Assembly (NCBI GenBank): GCA_964511555.1
Contig: CAZEFR010000022.1
Span: forward strand, 1-36,535
From: CAIZGX01 sp964511555
GTDB taxonomy: Bacteria; Bacteroidota; Bacteroidia; Flavobacteriales_D; Sanyastnellaceae
Reading direction: 5' to 3'
DNA length: 36,535 nt
Shown: positions 1 to 8,154 of the stretch, in pieces
Layout: every line of letters starts with the position of its first letter
Position numbering within the stretch: the first letter of the stretch is position 1
The notes under the pieces: generated by a model
The model's database searches: none
Seen by the model: the letters and a program-made list of their open reading frames with translations, nothing else
Told to the model about the DNA's origin: nothing
Position numbers and translations under genes: made by a program

Positions 1-1061
1 GCTGTTTGAATGGCCTTGTCTAAATTGTGCTCGACAACCCCTGTTCCCCAGGTAAATGAAGGAACACATTTCGGTGGGAAGTCCCCTGCAAACACATTCG
101 CTGCGACACCAATGTAGGTGCCTGTATTGAGCATGGTGTTGATTCCGAATTTCGTATGATCACCTACAAGCGCTCCGCAAAAAGTAAGGCCTGTGTTTAT
201 TTCATTTCGATCTACATCGTTGGAAATGGATATCGTGCTGTAGTTGTTTTTCAGGTTACTGCAATTCGAATCGGCTCCGAAATTCACCCAAGAACCAATG
301 ACTGCGTTTCCTAAAAAACCGTCGTGGCCTTTGTTGCTGAACGGATGAAAAACAACATTCGATGTCTCTCCTCCTATTCTGCACTCTTCACCAAAGGACG
401 AAGGCCCGTAGCATTTCGTCCCCATCTTCAACACTGCGTGTTTCCCGATGTATAGCGGTCCGCGCAACATACTTCCTTCCATCACTTCAGCACCTTCATC
501 GATAAAGATGGGTCCACTTTCAACATTCAATACTGCATCGAAAACCTTCGCCGTTGAATGAATGAATAAGTTCGAAGACTCTCCTATGACTCTACAATAT
601 TGACTTGGCTTCGCTCCTTCATTTTTATTCGCTAAAGCGAAATCTGCACGAAGTAAATAATCGTTTACTGAAAACAAATCGGTTATTCCATTCAACCACA
701 TAGCTTCTACTGTCCAAGCGCGATGCTCGAATGATTCCCAATTCATATGCATTCCTTTCGCGGCAACGCATACATCATGAATGAAGAACGCTTCATTCGA
801 TTTCAAACTACGAATAGCTGCAACCGCTTCGTGGTTCGGAATGACACGTGCATTGATATATACCTTCTCTCCTTCTGGAAGTGCACCATAAAGATCCTGA
901 AGCGATTTTCTTGTTTGAATGAATATTGAATCACTCTCGAAAAGAAGTTTCCAACGATCTTGAACGGAATACATTCCGGCGAAGAGGTCGGCAATTGCCC
1001 GCGTGTGGGAAAGCGGTAAGAATGAATTGACCAAGTGGTCTTCAAAAAGTACGATTTGCAT
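1..1061 (-). CDS. GlmU-like sugar-1-phosphate nucleotidyltransferase (3' end cut by window edge)
   Basis: A minus-strand reading frame stays open from an ATG at 1059-1061 to the window edge, giving 353 codons without a stop. The N-terminus reads MQIVLFED followed by LPLSHTRAIADLFAGM, the typical start of the Bacteroidota GlmU-family proteins that carry a degenerate nucleotidyltransferase domain. The C-terminal half has left-handed beta-helix hexapeptide character, such as GNAVIGSWVNFGADSNCSNLKNN (given in part) and TKFGINTMLNTGTYIG. By family knowledge it would make or acetylate a nucleotide sugar in the cytoplasm. It lies 11 bases after the GT-C gene, so it is probably the tail of the polysaccharide operon. 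The usual family length is near 390 residues, so only a short C-terminus is missing. The exact substrate is unknown. Confidence 0.85.
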   Translation of the reverse strand, partial: MQIVLFEDHLVNSFLPLSHTRAIADLFAGMYSVQDRWKLLFESDSIFIQTRKSLQDLYGALPEGEKVYINARVIPNHEAVAAIRSLKSNEAFFIHDVCVAAKGMHMNWESFEHRAWTVEAMWLNGITDLFSVNDYLLRADFALANKNEGAKPSQYCRVIGESSNLFIHSTAKVFDAVLNVESGPIFIDEGAEVMEGSMLRGPLYIGKHAVLKMGTKCYGPSSFGEECRIGGETSNVVFHPFSNKGHDGFLGNAVIGSWVNFGADSNCSNLKNNYSTISISNDVDRNEINTGLTFCGALVGDHTKFGINTMLNTGTYIGVAANVFAGDFPPKCVPSFTWGTGVVEHNLDKAIQT

Positions 1062-1072
1062 ATTCTTCAAAT

Positions 1073-2488
1073 TTACGCGCTGCGTTTCAATTTCCAACTT
1101 GAAATTCCAACCGCAACAATAATCGTAAAGAAGAAATAACACGGAACCAAATAGCGCTGCTCAATAAATCCAAGTACGCCGCCTAAAACTACAAACAACA
1201 CCCAAGAGGAAGCGAGCCACCAACGGCCTTTCCAATCTTTCATAATAACAGGAATGAAAAGGATTAACGCGAGCACATTCACTGAGAGTAACAAGGCATA
1301 TGACCCTACCTTCACTCCTTTTTGAATGAGGTTCATTTGAGCGAACGCTGGACCCGGAATGTTATCGATTCGCGCTGGAAAAAGAAACTGCTTCATCAAA
1401 CGAAAGCGATTCAGCACATAGTAATCAGAAGGATGCTCGTGCAAATAAGCCGACTTATACTTCCTAGCACGTGAGACGATTTCATTCCCCAAACTGTCTT
1501 TCGAAGTTCCTTCCAATTCGTAATAAAAGCGATGGTAGTCTTCCTTCAAACGCTTCATTTCTTCAGCTCCGTAGGCGGTTGTGTAATGACGCTCATTCAA
1601 AGGTGAAGTTGTGCATCCGTCTTTTGCGATTAGATAATTCGAAGCTGAATTCGGCACCCAAGGCTGACAATCTTCTCCCCATGCAATAACTAAATCGCGA
1701 ATAGCGACCAACTCTTCCGGCATGTACCCGTAGCATGAAGAAAAAGAATCTACCATTGGAATGAATCGATTCGTCTTTGAATAATTGTATGCCGTCCAAC
1801 TTCCGAAAGCCAATACCAACGGCATTCCGAAGAGGATTGAAGATTTGAAGAAGTGTGTTCGCCTCAACAAAAGAAAATAGAAAACAGGAATGAAGAGCAC
1901 GTGAATTTGCCGAAAGAAAATTGACCACGTCAAAAACAACGACGACCAAAAAACGAGCTTCCAATTCAATTCATTTTTGAAACGAATGGCTAAATAAAAT
2001 GCGAGAATTAAAAATGAATTTCCAAGGCTATCGGAAAGTAGCATCGGATCCCAAACAGCAATAAGCAAAGACGCAGCGTAGATAATTCCTGCTATGTAAT
2101 ACGCCTTCTTGTTCTGAGCGAGATGTCCGGCCAAACGCGCAACCCATACCACACTGAGTATTCCGAAGATGAATTGAAGAAGGGTGACAAACTGATATGC
2201 GACAAATGGATTGAAAACAGCACTAACTCCTGAGTAGATTGGGACAAACGCTGGCATGCGACAAACACTTGTATAACCCTGACCTTGAGCTAAAGACTCT
2301 GCTGGATTGAAGTATCCTGTTGTATCTCCCGCATGAACGGCCAAACCTTCAACGGGTCCCGACTGCCAATAATTTGAGTATTGAAAAAAGAGGTATGCAA
2401 AGAGTACGCACTTAAAAACAACCAGCGCGAAAATGAATTTTCTTTCTTCTCTTTTGGAAAGTGGAATGCTTAATCTTGATTCAAACAT
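1073..2488 (-). CDS. GT-C fold (ArnT/PMT-like) membrane glycosyltransferase
   Basis: This 471-residue protein is strongly hydrophobic, with about ten or more likely membrane helices and little soluble sequence apart from one loop near residues 240-350. A short polar loop after the first helix contains HAGDTTGYFNPAESLAQGQGY. Asp55 sits where GT-C enzymes of the ArnT/PMT (GT39/GT83) type carry the catalytic acidic residue of the first periplasmic loop. Such enzymes take a sugar from a polyprenyl-phosphate donor and attach it to an acceptor on the periplasmic face. The gene overlaps the end of the DegT gene by 19 bases. With the GT2 and the small membrane protein upstream it fits an ArnC/ArnE-F/ArnT-like module. 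The acceptor cannot be told. Confidence 0.72.
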   Translation of the reverse strand: MFESRLSIPLSKREERKFIFALVVFKCVLFAYLFFQYSNYWQSGPVEGLAVHAGDTTGYFNPAESLAQGQGYTSVCRMPAFVPIYSGVSAVFNPFVAYQFVTLLQFIFGILSVVWVARLAGHLAQNKKAYYIAGIIYAASLLIAVWDPMLLSDSLGNSFLILAFYLAIRFKNELNWKLVFWSSLFLTWSIFFRQIHVLFIPVFYFLLLRRTHFFKSSILFGMPLVLAFGSWTAYNYSKTNRFIPMVDSFSSCYGYMPEELVAIRDLVIAWGEDCQPWVPNSASNYLIAKDGCTTSPLNERHYTTAYGAEEMKRLKEDYHRFYYELEGTSKDSLGNEIVSRARKYKSAYLHEHPSDYYVLNRFRLMKQFLFPARIDNIPGPAFAQMNLIQKGVKVGSYALLLSVNVLALILFIPVIMKDWKGRWWLASSWVLFVVLGGVLGFIEQRYLVPCYFFFTIIVAVGISSWKLKRSA

Positions 2489-3606
2489 GCTTTGAAATGT
2501 TTGATGACATAATCCATTTCTTCTTGGGACATCGGCACATACAATGGAAGCACAATGCTTCGATCGGCGGCATCTTCAGAGATTGGAAGTGAAATATCGA
2601 CTCCTCTATTCTTGTATGCAGTCTCGCGATGAGAAGTCATGATTCCCCTTCGTGTTGAAATACCCAAGTCGAGCATTTGCTGCATAATATCGTTTCTTGA
2701 AATTGGACAAGAAGATTCTATGTATACTGAAAACGATTGCCAATTGGTGAAATCATTTTCACTTTCGAAGGGCAACCGAATGCATTCGATGTCCTTCAAT
2801 TCACTCAAATAAAAATTCGCAATTTCTCTTCTTCGTTCAACAATGGAATCTAGTTTTTCCAATTGACGAATGCCCACAGCCGCCTGAATATCGGTCATCC
2901 GGTAGTTATATCCAACTTCCAAATGATCTTCCACAATAACCTTGTCGCTTAGATGACGCACGCGATCGTTAACACTCATCCCATGTTGACGCAGACGTTT
3001 CAAACGCTCCGCGTATTCTGGGTTTGAAGTGGTAATCATACCGCCATCTCCTGTTGTAATCACTTTTCTCGGATGAAAAGAAAAGCAAACCAAGTCTGAA
3101 TGCGAACCAATCTTTTTTCCTTTGTAGGAAGACCCCGCGGCACAAGCAGCGTCCTCAATTAAGATGAGGCTGTGCTTCGCGCACAACGCTTTTATCTCGT
3201 CTATCTCGAATGGTAGTCCAATCTGATGAACACCAATAATGGCCTTCGTCTTTGAAGTAATCTTCGCTGCAGCATCTGCAGGATCTATGTTGTATGTCTC
3301 TGACTTTACCTCTGCAAAAACAGGCGTTGCGCCAACATAAACGATGGCGTTAGCCGTTGCGATGTAGCTCATGCTCGGACAAATGACTTCGTCGCCCGGA
3401 CCAATTCCAGCAACGATTAACGACAAGTGCAAGGCCGTTGTGCAATTGCTCACAGCCACAGCGTGCTCACTTCCCACGTATTGCGCAAACTTCTCTTCAA
3501 ACTCTACCACGCGCGGACCTTGAGTTACCCAATTCGTTAAAATGGTATCGTAGGCCAACTGCGCTTCTTCAACTCCTAAGTATGGTTTTGCTACTGGGAT
3601 TTTCAT
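2470..3606 (-). CDS. DegT/DnrJ/EryC1/StrS family sugar aminotransferase
   Basis: This is a PLP-dependent aminotransferase of about 378 residues acting on nucleotide-linked keto sugars. It shows the family hallmarks in order: NWVTQGPRVVEFE near the start, the GPGDEVICPSMSYIATANA segment, the PLP-ring Asp in LILIEDAACAAG, and the Schiff-base lysine (Lys181) in SFHPRKVITTGDGG. I chose the ATG at 3604-3606 because its ATGA overlap with the stop of the epimerase gene (3603-3605) matches the other joins in this operon. A longer frame would use a TTG nine bases upstream. Directly downstream of an epimerase/dehydratase, it probably aminates the product of that enzyme, as ArnB, PseC or PglE do. The substrate cannot be told from sequence alone. 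Confidence 0.9.
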   Translation of the reverse strand: MKIPVAKPYLGVEEAQLAYDTILTNWVTQGPRVVEFEEKFAQYVGSEHAVAVSNCTTALHLSLIVAGIGPGDEVICPSMSYIATANAIVYVGATPVFAEVKSETYNIDPADAAAKITSKTKAIIGVHQIGLPFEIDEIKALCAKHSLILIEDAACAAGSSYKGKKIGSHSDLVCFSFHPRKVITTGDGGMITTSNPEYAERLKRLRQHGMSVNDRVRHLSDKVIVEDHLEVGYNYRMTDIQAAVGIRQLEKLDSIVERRREIANFYLSELKDIECIRLPFESENDFTNWQSFSVYIESSCPISRNDIMQQMLDLGISTRRGIMTSHRETAYKNRGVDISLPISEDAADRSIVLPLYVPMSQEEMDYVIKHFKACLNQD

Positions 3607-4595
3607 TTTTTCCAATTTTGAAGTTCTATCTCTCCCATTAAATCGTGCTGCTGATTCAAATCTCTGTAATAAGCAATGGTTTCGCGTAATCCTTCACGAA
3701 AATCTTTCTCTCCAGAGAAGTTCGTCAAGGCCTTGAATTTAGAGGGATTTACCCACAAGCGTGGAACGTCTGCCGGACGGTCTTCTTCAAACCGAATGCT
3801 CATTCGGTCTTTCAACCCCATTTCTTCAATCAACACTTCCATGAGTTCTTTCATGGTTATTTCGGTACCCGTTCCAATATTTATTATTTCTCCAACAACC
3901 TTGTCATTGTCCATTAACTGAACCAAGGCACGCGCGGTATCCTTTACAAAAAAGAAATCGCGCGTTACATCGCCCTTTCCGAAAACAACAGGAGCTTCTC
4001 CGTTTAGCATGCGAACGATGCTTCGCGGAATGATCTCACCGGCATCGCCTTCGTAGTGCGCTCGCGGTCCGTAGTTGTTGAAGATACGCGTAATCACGGT
4101 TTGAAGTCCGTAGCACACGTGATAAGAATAGGCATAGTTTTCTCCTGCTAACTTACTGCTTCCATAAACGGTTTTAGGCGCAGGAACGCCAAGCTCATCG
4201 ATTGGAAAAGTCTTTACGTCTCCATAAATCTCTGAAGTAGAGATGTAAAAAAACTTCGAAACGTTTTCTTGTCGAGCGGCTTCCAAAACACGCAAAGAAC
4301 CTTCAGCGTTTACTCTATGATTTTCGAAAGGACTGTGAATGGAATGACGAACACCCAAGCAAGCCAAGTGATACACCACATCGATTCCCTTCATGATTTC
4401 ATTTACTTGCGCTTCGTCACAGATGTCTCCTTCCGCGAATTGAAAAGCATTGTTCTCCAATGCTGATTCAAGATTCCGCAATTTACCATTCGACAAATTA
4501 TCCAACCCCAATACGCTGTGTCCTGCTTCAAGCAAGGCATCGGTGAGATGTGAGCCTATGAATCCGGCTGCGCCTGTGACTAAAATCTTACTCAT
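3603..4595 (-). CDS. NAD-dependent epimerase/dehydratase (extended SDR)
   Basis: This 330-residue cytoplasmic enzyme acts on nucleotide sugars. The Rossmann NAD motif TGAAGFIGSH occupies residues 7-16. The catalytic YxxxK is Tyr144/Lys148 in VYGSSKLAGE, with the serine/threonine contribution from YISTSEIYGD near residues 117-126. The length and the C-terminal substrate domain fit UDP- or dTDP-sugar 4-epimerases, 4,6-dehydratases and decarboxylases. It overlaps the small membrane-protein gene upstream by four bases (ATGA) and the DegT gene downstream in the same way, so these are translationally linked. I infer that it supplies the keto sugar for the DegT aminotransferase. Whether it epimerises, dehydrates or decarboxylates is not decided by the visible residues. 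Confidence 0.9.
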   Translation of the reverse strand: MSKILVTGAAGFIGSHLTDALLEAGHSVLGLDNLSNGKLRNLESALENNAFQFAEGDICDEAQVNEIMKGIDVVYHLACLGVRHSIHSPFENHRVNAEGSLRVLEAARQENVSKFFYISTSEIYGDVKTFPIDELGVPAPKTVYGSSKLAGENYAYSYHVCYGLQTVITRIFNNYGPRAHYEGDAGEIIPRSIVRMLNGEAPVVFGKGDVTRDFFFVKDTARALVQLMDNDKVVGEIINIGTGTEITMKELMEVLIEEMGLKDRMSIRFEEDRPADVPRLWVNPSKFKALTNFSGEKDFREGLRETIAYYRDLNQQHDLMGEIELQNWKK

Positions 4596-4972
4596 GCTCT
4601 CTTTAGATTAATCACGAAAACTCCAGCAATGATTAGCGCTATTCCTACAATGTTGTTCCATGCTAGTTTCTCTCCAAAAAACACAGCCGCAACTGACGCT
4701 GTGAGAATAAAATTCACCGCAGCACTCACTGGAATAACATAACTGAAATCGCTAAGCGACAAAGCCTTGAATAAAACCAATGCCGAAACGAAAATGATTC
4801 CCATTCCGAAGAACACCTTCGGCTCGAACAAGAATGCGAAATAATCTTTCACTGAAACCAATCCGCGCTGTTCTGCTCCCCAACTGTTCAGAGTTAATTT
4901 AATAAGCGATGCGCCAACTACAGATAGCGTGGCATACATCGCCGAAAGGCCAAAAATTACAATCTTACTCAT
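4592..4972 (-). CDS. Small four-helix EamA/SMR-like membrane protein (ArnE/ArnF-like)
   Basis: This is a 126-residue integral membrane protein with four hydrophobic segments, near residues 5-25, 50-70, 78-98 and 105-122. The order, the internal GEK..NIVGIALIIAGV segment and the size fit the half-EamA or small-multidrug-resistance class, which includes ArnE/ArnF. It lies between the GT2 gene (8-base overlap) and the epimerase gene (ATGA overlap). That position suggests flipping of an undecaprenyl-phosphate-linked sugar rather than drug export. This role is inferred from context and not from any diagnostic residue. Confidence 0.7.
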   Translation of the reverse strand: MSKIVIFGLSAMYATLSVVGASLIKLTLNSWGAEQRGLVSVKDYFAFLFEPKVFFGMGIIFVSALVLFKALSLSDFSYVIPVSAAVNFILTASVAAVFFGEKLAWNNIVGIALIIAGVFVINLKRA

Positions 4973-5609
4973 TCTTCAATATCTCTTCTACAACCGCTTC
5001 GGGTCGTTTGTTTACTTCATCGAAAATGCGCCACAAGTATTCGCCAATGACGCCTAGCATTACTATCACCAATCCCAAAAGGAAGGTAATTAACGAGGTC
5101 ACCGTTGCGAATCCAGGCTCTGATATCTTTCCGGTTATTCCTCCAATTAACATGAGTATTCCGTATCCAAAACTCAGGAAGGAAACACACATGCCTATGA
5201 ACGAAATAAAACGAATGGGTACTACAGAAAATCCCAAAAACGAATCGAGGAACAACTTCCATTTTTTTGAAAATGTCCAACCACTTTTTCCGCTTGAACG
5301 CTCTCTTCTTTCGTATTCAATCACATACGGTTTGAATCCNNNNNNNNNNNNNNNNNNNNNNNNNNNNNNNNNNNNNNNNNNNNNNNNNNNNNNNNNNNNN
5401 NNNNNNNNNNNNNNNNNNNNNNNNNNNNNNNNNNNNNNNTTCAACAATTCATCCCAAGTACCGTCTTTACTTCCATCGTCAACACACACCAATTCCAACG
5501 CAAGATTCATGCTATTCAATTGTTTCTCTACCTCTTGCATGTTGTGAAAGAGTGGAAGAATAAATTCTTCAACATGAAAACAGGGAATGACTACAGATAC
5601 TTTCTTCAT
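4965..5609 (-). CDS. GT2 glycosyltransferase with C-terminal membrane helices (ArnC/DPM1-like), broken by an assembly gap
   Basis: The start is the ATG at 5607-5609, which gives MKKVSVVIPCFHVEEF, the usual beginning of a GT-A fold family 2 enzyme. The nucleotide-binding DD pair is Asp44/Asp45 in VCVDDGSKDGTW. After the gap the sequence resumes at a conserved ERRERSSGKSGWTFSKKWK segment followed by two membrane helices, as in ArnC, GtrB and DPM1. Those enzymes move a sugar from a nucleotide donor to undecaprenyl phosphate. About 56 residues precede and 125 follow the gap. Family length is near 310, so the true gap is probably some 350-450 bases rather than 100. The ATG overlaps the upstream stop as ATGA. 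A longer frame reaching further upstream is an artefact. Confidence 0.82.
   Translation of the reverse strand: MKKVSVVIPCFHVEEFILPLFHNMQEVEKQLNSMNLALELVCVDDGSKDGTWDELLXXXXXXXXXXXXXXXXXXXXXXXXXXXXXXXXXXGFKPYVIEYERRERSSGKSGWTFSKKWKLFLDSFLGFSVVPIRFISFIGMCVSFLSFGYGILMLIGGITGKISEPGFATVTSLITFLLGLVIVMLGVIGEYLWRIFDEVNKRPEAVVEEILKNE
5340..5439. other. Assembly gap of exactly 100 N inside the GT2 gene
   Basis: Exactly 100 unknown bases, the standard placeholder for a scaffold gap of unknown size. The surrounding GT2 fragments show that more coding sequence is missing than 100 bases can hold, so the apparent reading frame through the gap is accidental. Confidence 0.98.
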
Positions 5610-6574
5610 GAAACAAATGCATTTAAAGCATCCCAATTTACGGAATTTAGCGCTAATGTGTAAATAGGCTGAAGGCTGGTGCGTGCGCCAAAACCTTCTT
5701 TCTGTTGCGAAATACCCAAAGCTAAAGAGGCACCTTGATTGTTGGTACTCGTTCCAAAATCTATGTAATTCTTTTGAGAAAATGATTCTTGAATAAGCGT
5801 TGCGAAAAGCAAATCCAAAGCGCCTTTCTCCTTCCCTTCTGACGTGGAAGCGATGTATTGAAAACGCACACAATTCGGTGTGTTGAAGCATAAGATACCC
5901 GCGCACATTTCTTTTCCATTGAAGGCAGCATGCAATTCAATTTCATTTGGAAATCTCTTTTGCAAATCGAGTATCTCACTTCTGGAATGCGCCGGTGTTG
6001 AAGAATACGCCGCAAGCAAATCTTCCACAATGGTATAATACGAATCGAAATCTTCTGATAGGCGAACGACTATTCCTTCCTTCACCGCCTTCTTCATTCC
6101 ACGAACTCTGCGCTCTTGAAATTTCGGAACATTGGAAGGAATGATAACCGGATTCACGTGTTGACCTGTGCATTTCGCTCCTGCAAGAAAAAGCATATGA
6201 ACGTCTTCCAGAGCTGGCACCTGGTGGTACATGAACGGAATGGTTTTGTAATGCAATTGTTCTATTCCTTTCCCTTCCAGATATTGAAGAAAAGCGATAA
6301 ACAATTTATGAAATTCATCAAGTCCAATGTTGTGCGAAAGCACCCATCCCCCATATGTTAACCCTTGATGTGCGAAGGCTTCTCTTCCACTTTCGTTCAT
6401 CGGCAAAACACCCACCAATTGGTCTTCATCGAAAGCCAGCAACGAATGATCATTGAACTTCGATCCGTGATAGTCTATAAAATTTCGCGTGAGATGAAAG
6501 GTTCCGTTTTTACTACCGGAAACAAATTCCTCCCATTGCTTGCGATGAACTTCTGTGTATCGAATTATTTTCAT
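5606..6574 (-). CDS. FemAB/GNAT-like acyl- or aminoacyltransferase
   Basis: This is a protein of about 322 residues beginning MKIIRYTEVHRKQWEEFV. The early segment GTFHLTRNFIDYHGSKFNDHSLLAFDEDQLVGVLP and the later one LLFATLIQESFSQKNYIDFGTSTNNQG are typical of FemAB-type proteins with tandem GNAT folds, often found in O-antigen and capsule loci. The start at 6572-6574 overlaps the stop of the upstream propeller gene as ATGA, and its own stop overlaps the GT2 start. Such proteins may acylate an amino sugar, but the donor is unknown. No signal peptide is seen, so it is expected in the cytoplasm. An aminoacyl-tRNA-using role is an alternative that I cannot exclude. Confidence 0.72.
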   Translation of the reverse strand: MKIIRYTEVHRKQWEEFVSGSKNGTFHLTRNFIDYHGSKFNDHSLLAFDEDQLVGVLPMNESGREAFAHQGLTYGGWVLSHNIGLDEFHKLFIAFLQYLEGKGIEQLHYKTIPFMYHQVPALEDVHMLFLAGAKCTGQHVNPVIIPSNVPKFQERRVRGMKKAVKEGIVVRLSEDFDSYYTIVEDLLAAYSSTPAHSRSEILDLQKRFPNEIELHAAFNGKEMCAGILCFNTPNCVRFQYIASTSEGKEKGALDLLFATLIQESFSQKNYIDFGTSTNNQGASLALGISQQKEGFGARTSLQPIYTLALNSVNWDALNAFVS

Positions 6575-7488
6575 TGCTTGTCCTCCAATACGGCAACGCC
6601 GAAACCTGTTTTTCCATTTTGATTTCCGTTGTAAAACAGGAATCGTTTTCCATTCACATCGACCACACACGGATAGCAAACCGATTCGTTTTCCCACGAT
6701 TCACTTCCAACAGAAAAATTCAATTCACTATCTTGTCTTACCCATGAATAGCCGTCTTCAGAGGTGGCGTAACCCAAACGGTAACCCAGTGATTTCGTCC
6801 GAACACTGTAGAACATCTCAAATCCGTTCTCCATTTTCATTACCCACGGTCTTCCAAAACCGAACTCATCTTCGTTTTGAAATTGAATGCAATCGTGTTG
6901 ATCCACTTCCCAATTTAATCCGTCTGTTGAAACCGCATGATGAATGCGATAGGTTGGAACTTTCTTTCCGCTCACGTCTATCCATGCGAATGCACCGACA
7001 TACCACATGCGCATTTTCTCTCCTTCATGAAGAATAGAAACCGCACTTCGAATATCAGGTTCTGATGTTGTCGGAAGTAAAACCGGATTGGCTTGAAAGC
7101 GCTGAAACGAGCCATCGGCTTGCTCTCTCGCTACTCCGGCAAAATATCTATAAGGGACATCTATTGTGCGTTGCACACCCAAGTAGTACAACCAATTTTC
7201 ATTTTCATGTTGAAGGAATTGCAACGGACAAACGCCACCGTCGTCGAACGAGCCTTCAGTTCCAATATCGAGTAGCACGTCTTCACTTCGGAAAATAATT
7301 TTAGAAGCATCGTGTGCTGAAACATCTACGTAACTGATTCTTCCATTGAAGTCTTCATTCATGGAATAATAATAAACACGAAGAACATCTTCGTTCAAAA
7401 TGCGTACGGTAGGAATTGCAGCGTATTGCTGCGACCATTCCAAATTCGGATTGGCTTCGACAATTCTACCGAGTCGCTTCCAATTCAT
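6571..7488 (-). CDS. GH43/GH68/GH130-like five-bladed beta-propeller protein of the polysaccharide locus
   Basis: This is a 305-residue protein without a signal peptide. Repeated propeller strands include YAAIPTVRIL near the start, GSFDDGGVCPLQFL (residues about 79-92), MRMWYVGAF, FEMFYSVRTK and GKRFLFYNGN near the end. These match the glycosidase-related propeller clan that holds GH43, GH68 and GH130. The family is common in O-antigen clusters, and there the cytoplasmic location suggests a phosphorylase or transferase role rather than polymer breakdown. Both ends overlap neighbouring genes by ATGA, so it belongs firmly to the operon. No catalytic assignment is safe from sequence alone. Confidence 0.68.
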   Translation of the reverse strand: MNWKRLGRIVEANPNLEWSQQYAAIPTVRILNEDVLRVYYYSMNEDFNGRISYVDVSAHDASKIIFRSEDVLLDIGTEGSFDDGGVCPLQFLQHENENWLYYLGVQRTIDVPYRYFAGVAREQADGSFQRFQANPVLLPTTSEPDIRSAVSILHEGEKMRMWYVGAFAWIDVSGKKVPTYRIHHAVSTDGLNWEVDQHDCIQFQNEDEFGFGRPWVMKMENGFEMFYSVRTKSLGYRLGYATSEDGYSWVRQDSELNFSVGSESWENESVCYPCVVDVNGKRFLFYNGNQNGKTGFGVAVLEDKQ

Positions 7489-8153
7489 CGCGGTGTAAGT
7501 TTATGATAAGCGCGACAAGAGATTGGAGAGATGTCTTTTCCTTTTACAATAGAGTCTTCCGGAATGTTCTTTACCACCAAAGCTCCTGACGAAAGTAGGC
7601 AATCGTCGCCAATGCTCACGGCATTATTCACGGTGCTATTCACGCCAAGGAAACAACTTTTTCCGATAGTTACTCCACCGCTAATCACAACATGCGAAGA
7701 GATAAAACAGTTGTCGTCTACTTTCGAATGATGTCCAATATGGTTACCACTCCACAGCACGACGTTGTTTCCAATTTCAGTAAAAGGTTGAAGAGTATTG
7801 TCTTCAAAAATGAAAACGTGTTCTCCCAATTTTACGTTTCTCCATACGAAGGCGTATGAGCTCACGTAAGAAGCGATTTCATATCCTAAGGCTTTGGCTT
7901 CCAAATAGACTTGCGTGCGAAGTCTGTTTAGTTTGGTGTAGACACATGCTCCAAAGAACGCATGATCGTTGGGGTTGTAGAGCGAAGGCAAATCCTCGAA
8001 AGCCACCAATGGCAATCCGAAAATTTCTTCTTTGTTGATGTATTCGCGATGAACGCAGAATGCAACAACTTCGTAATCGCTGTCGTGCGTGAAGTATTCG
8101 TAGGCGATTTCCGCAAACTCAGTATTTCCAAAAATGATTAGTTTGTTCTTCAT
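7485..8153 (-). CDS. NeuD/PglD-like sugar O- or N-acyltransferase (left-handed beta-helix)
   Basis: This is a 222-residue protein. The N-terminal part starts MKNKLIIFGNTEFAEIAYEYF, a Rossmann-like PglD N-terminal domain. From about residue 105 a hexapeptide-repeat helix follows (VKLGEHVFIFEDNTLQPFTEI, then IGHHSKVDDNCFISSHVVIS). The His-His pair in WSGNHIGHHSKVDD is where PglD and NeuD enzymes place their catalytic base. These enzymes acetylate the amino group of a UDP-sugar or the hydroxyl of sialic-acid-like sugars, using acetyl-CoA. The gene lies one base after the methyltransferase stop and overlaps the next gene by ATGA. A substrate made by one of the DegT enzymes in this window is plausible. 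Confidence 0.85.
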   Translation of the reverse strand: MKNKLIIFGNTEFAEIAYEYFTHDSDYEVVAFCVHREYINKEEIFGLPLVAFEDLPSLYNPNDHAFFGACVYTKLNRLRTQVYLEAKALGYEIASYVSSYAFVWRNVKLGEHVFIFEDNTLQPFTEIGNNVVLWSGNHIGHHSKVDDNCFISSHVVISGGVTIGKSCFLGVNSTVNNAVSIGDDCLLSSGALVVKNIPEDSIVKGKDISPISCRAYHKLTPR

Positions 8154-8154
8154 G

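Noticed and set aside
803..1045. An 80-residue minus-strand frame
   Set aside because: It is a shadow of the GlmU-like gene in another frame.
1593..1964. A 123-residue minus-strand frame
   Set aside because: It lies wholly inside the GT-C gene in another frame and shows no domain or start context.
4965..5906. Longer GT2 protein starting near 5906
   Set aside because: The extra 99 residues lie over the FemAB-like gene in another frame and lack family similarity. The MKKVSVVIPC start at 5609 fits the family and the ATGA overlap.
5606..6697. Longer FemAB-like protein starting at 6697
   Set aside because: The extra 41 residues are antisense-like basic sequence inside the propeller gene. The start at 6574 gives a typical N-terminus and an ATGA overlap.
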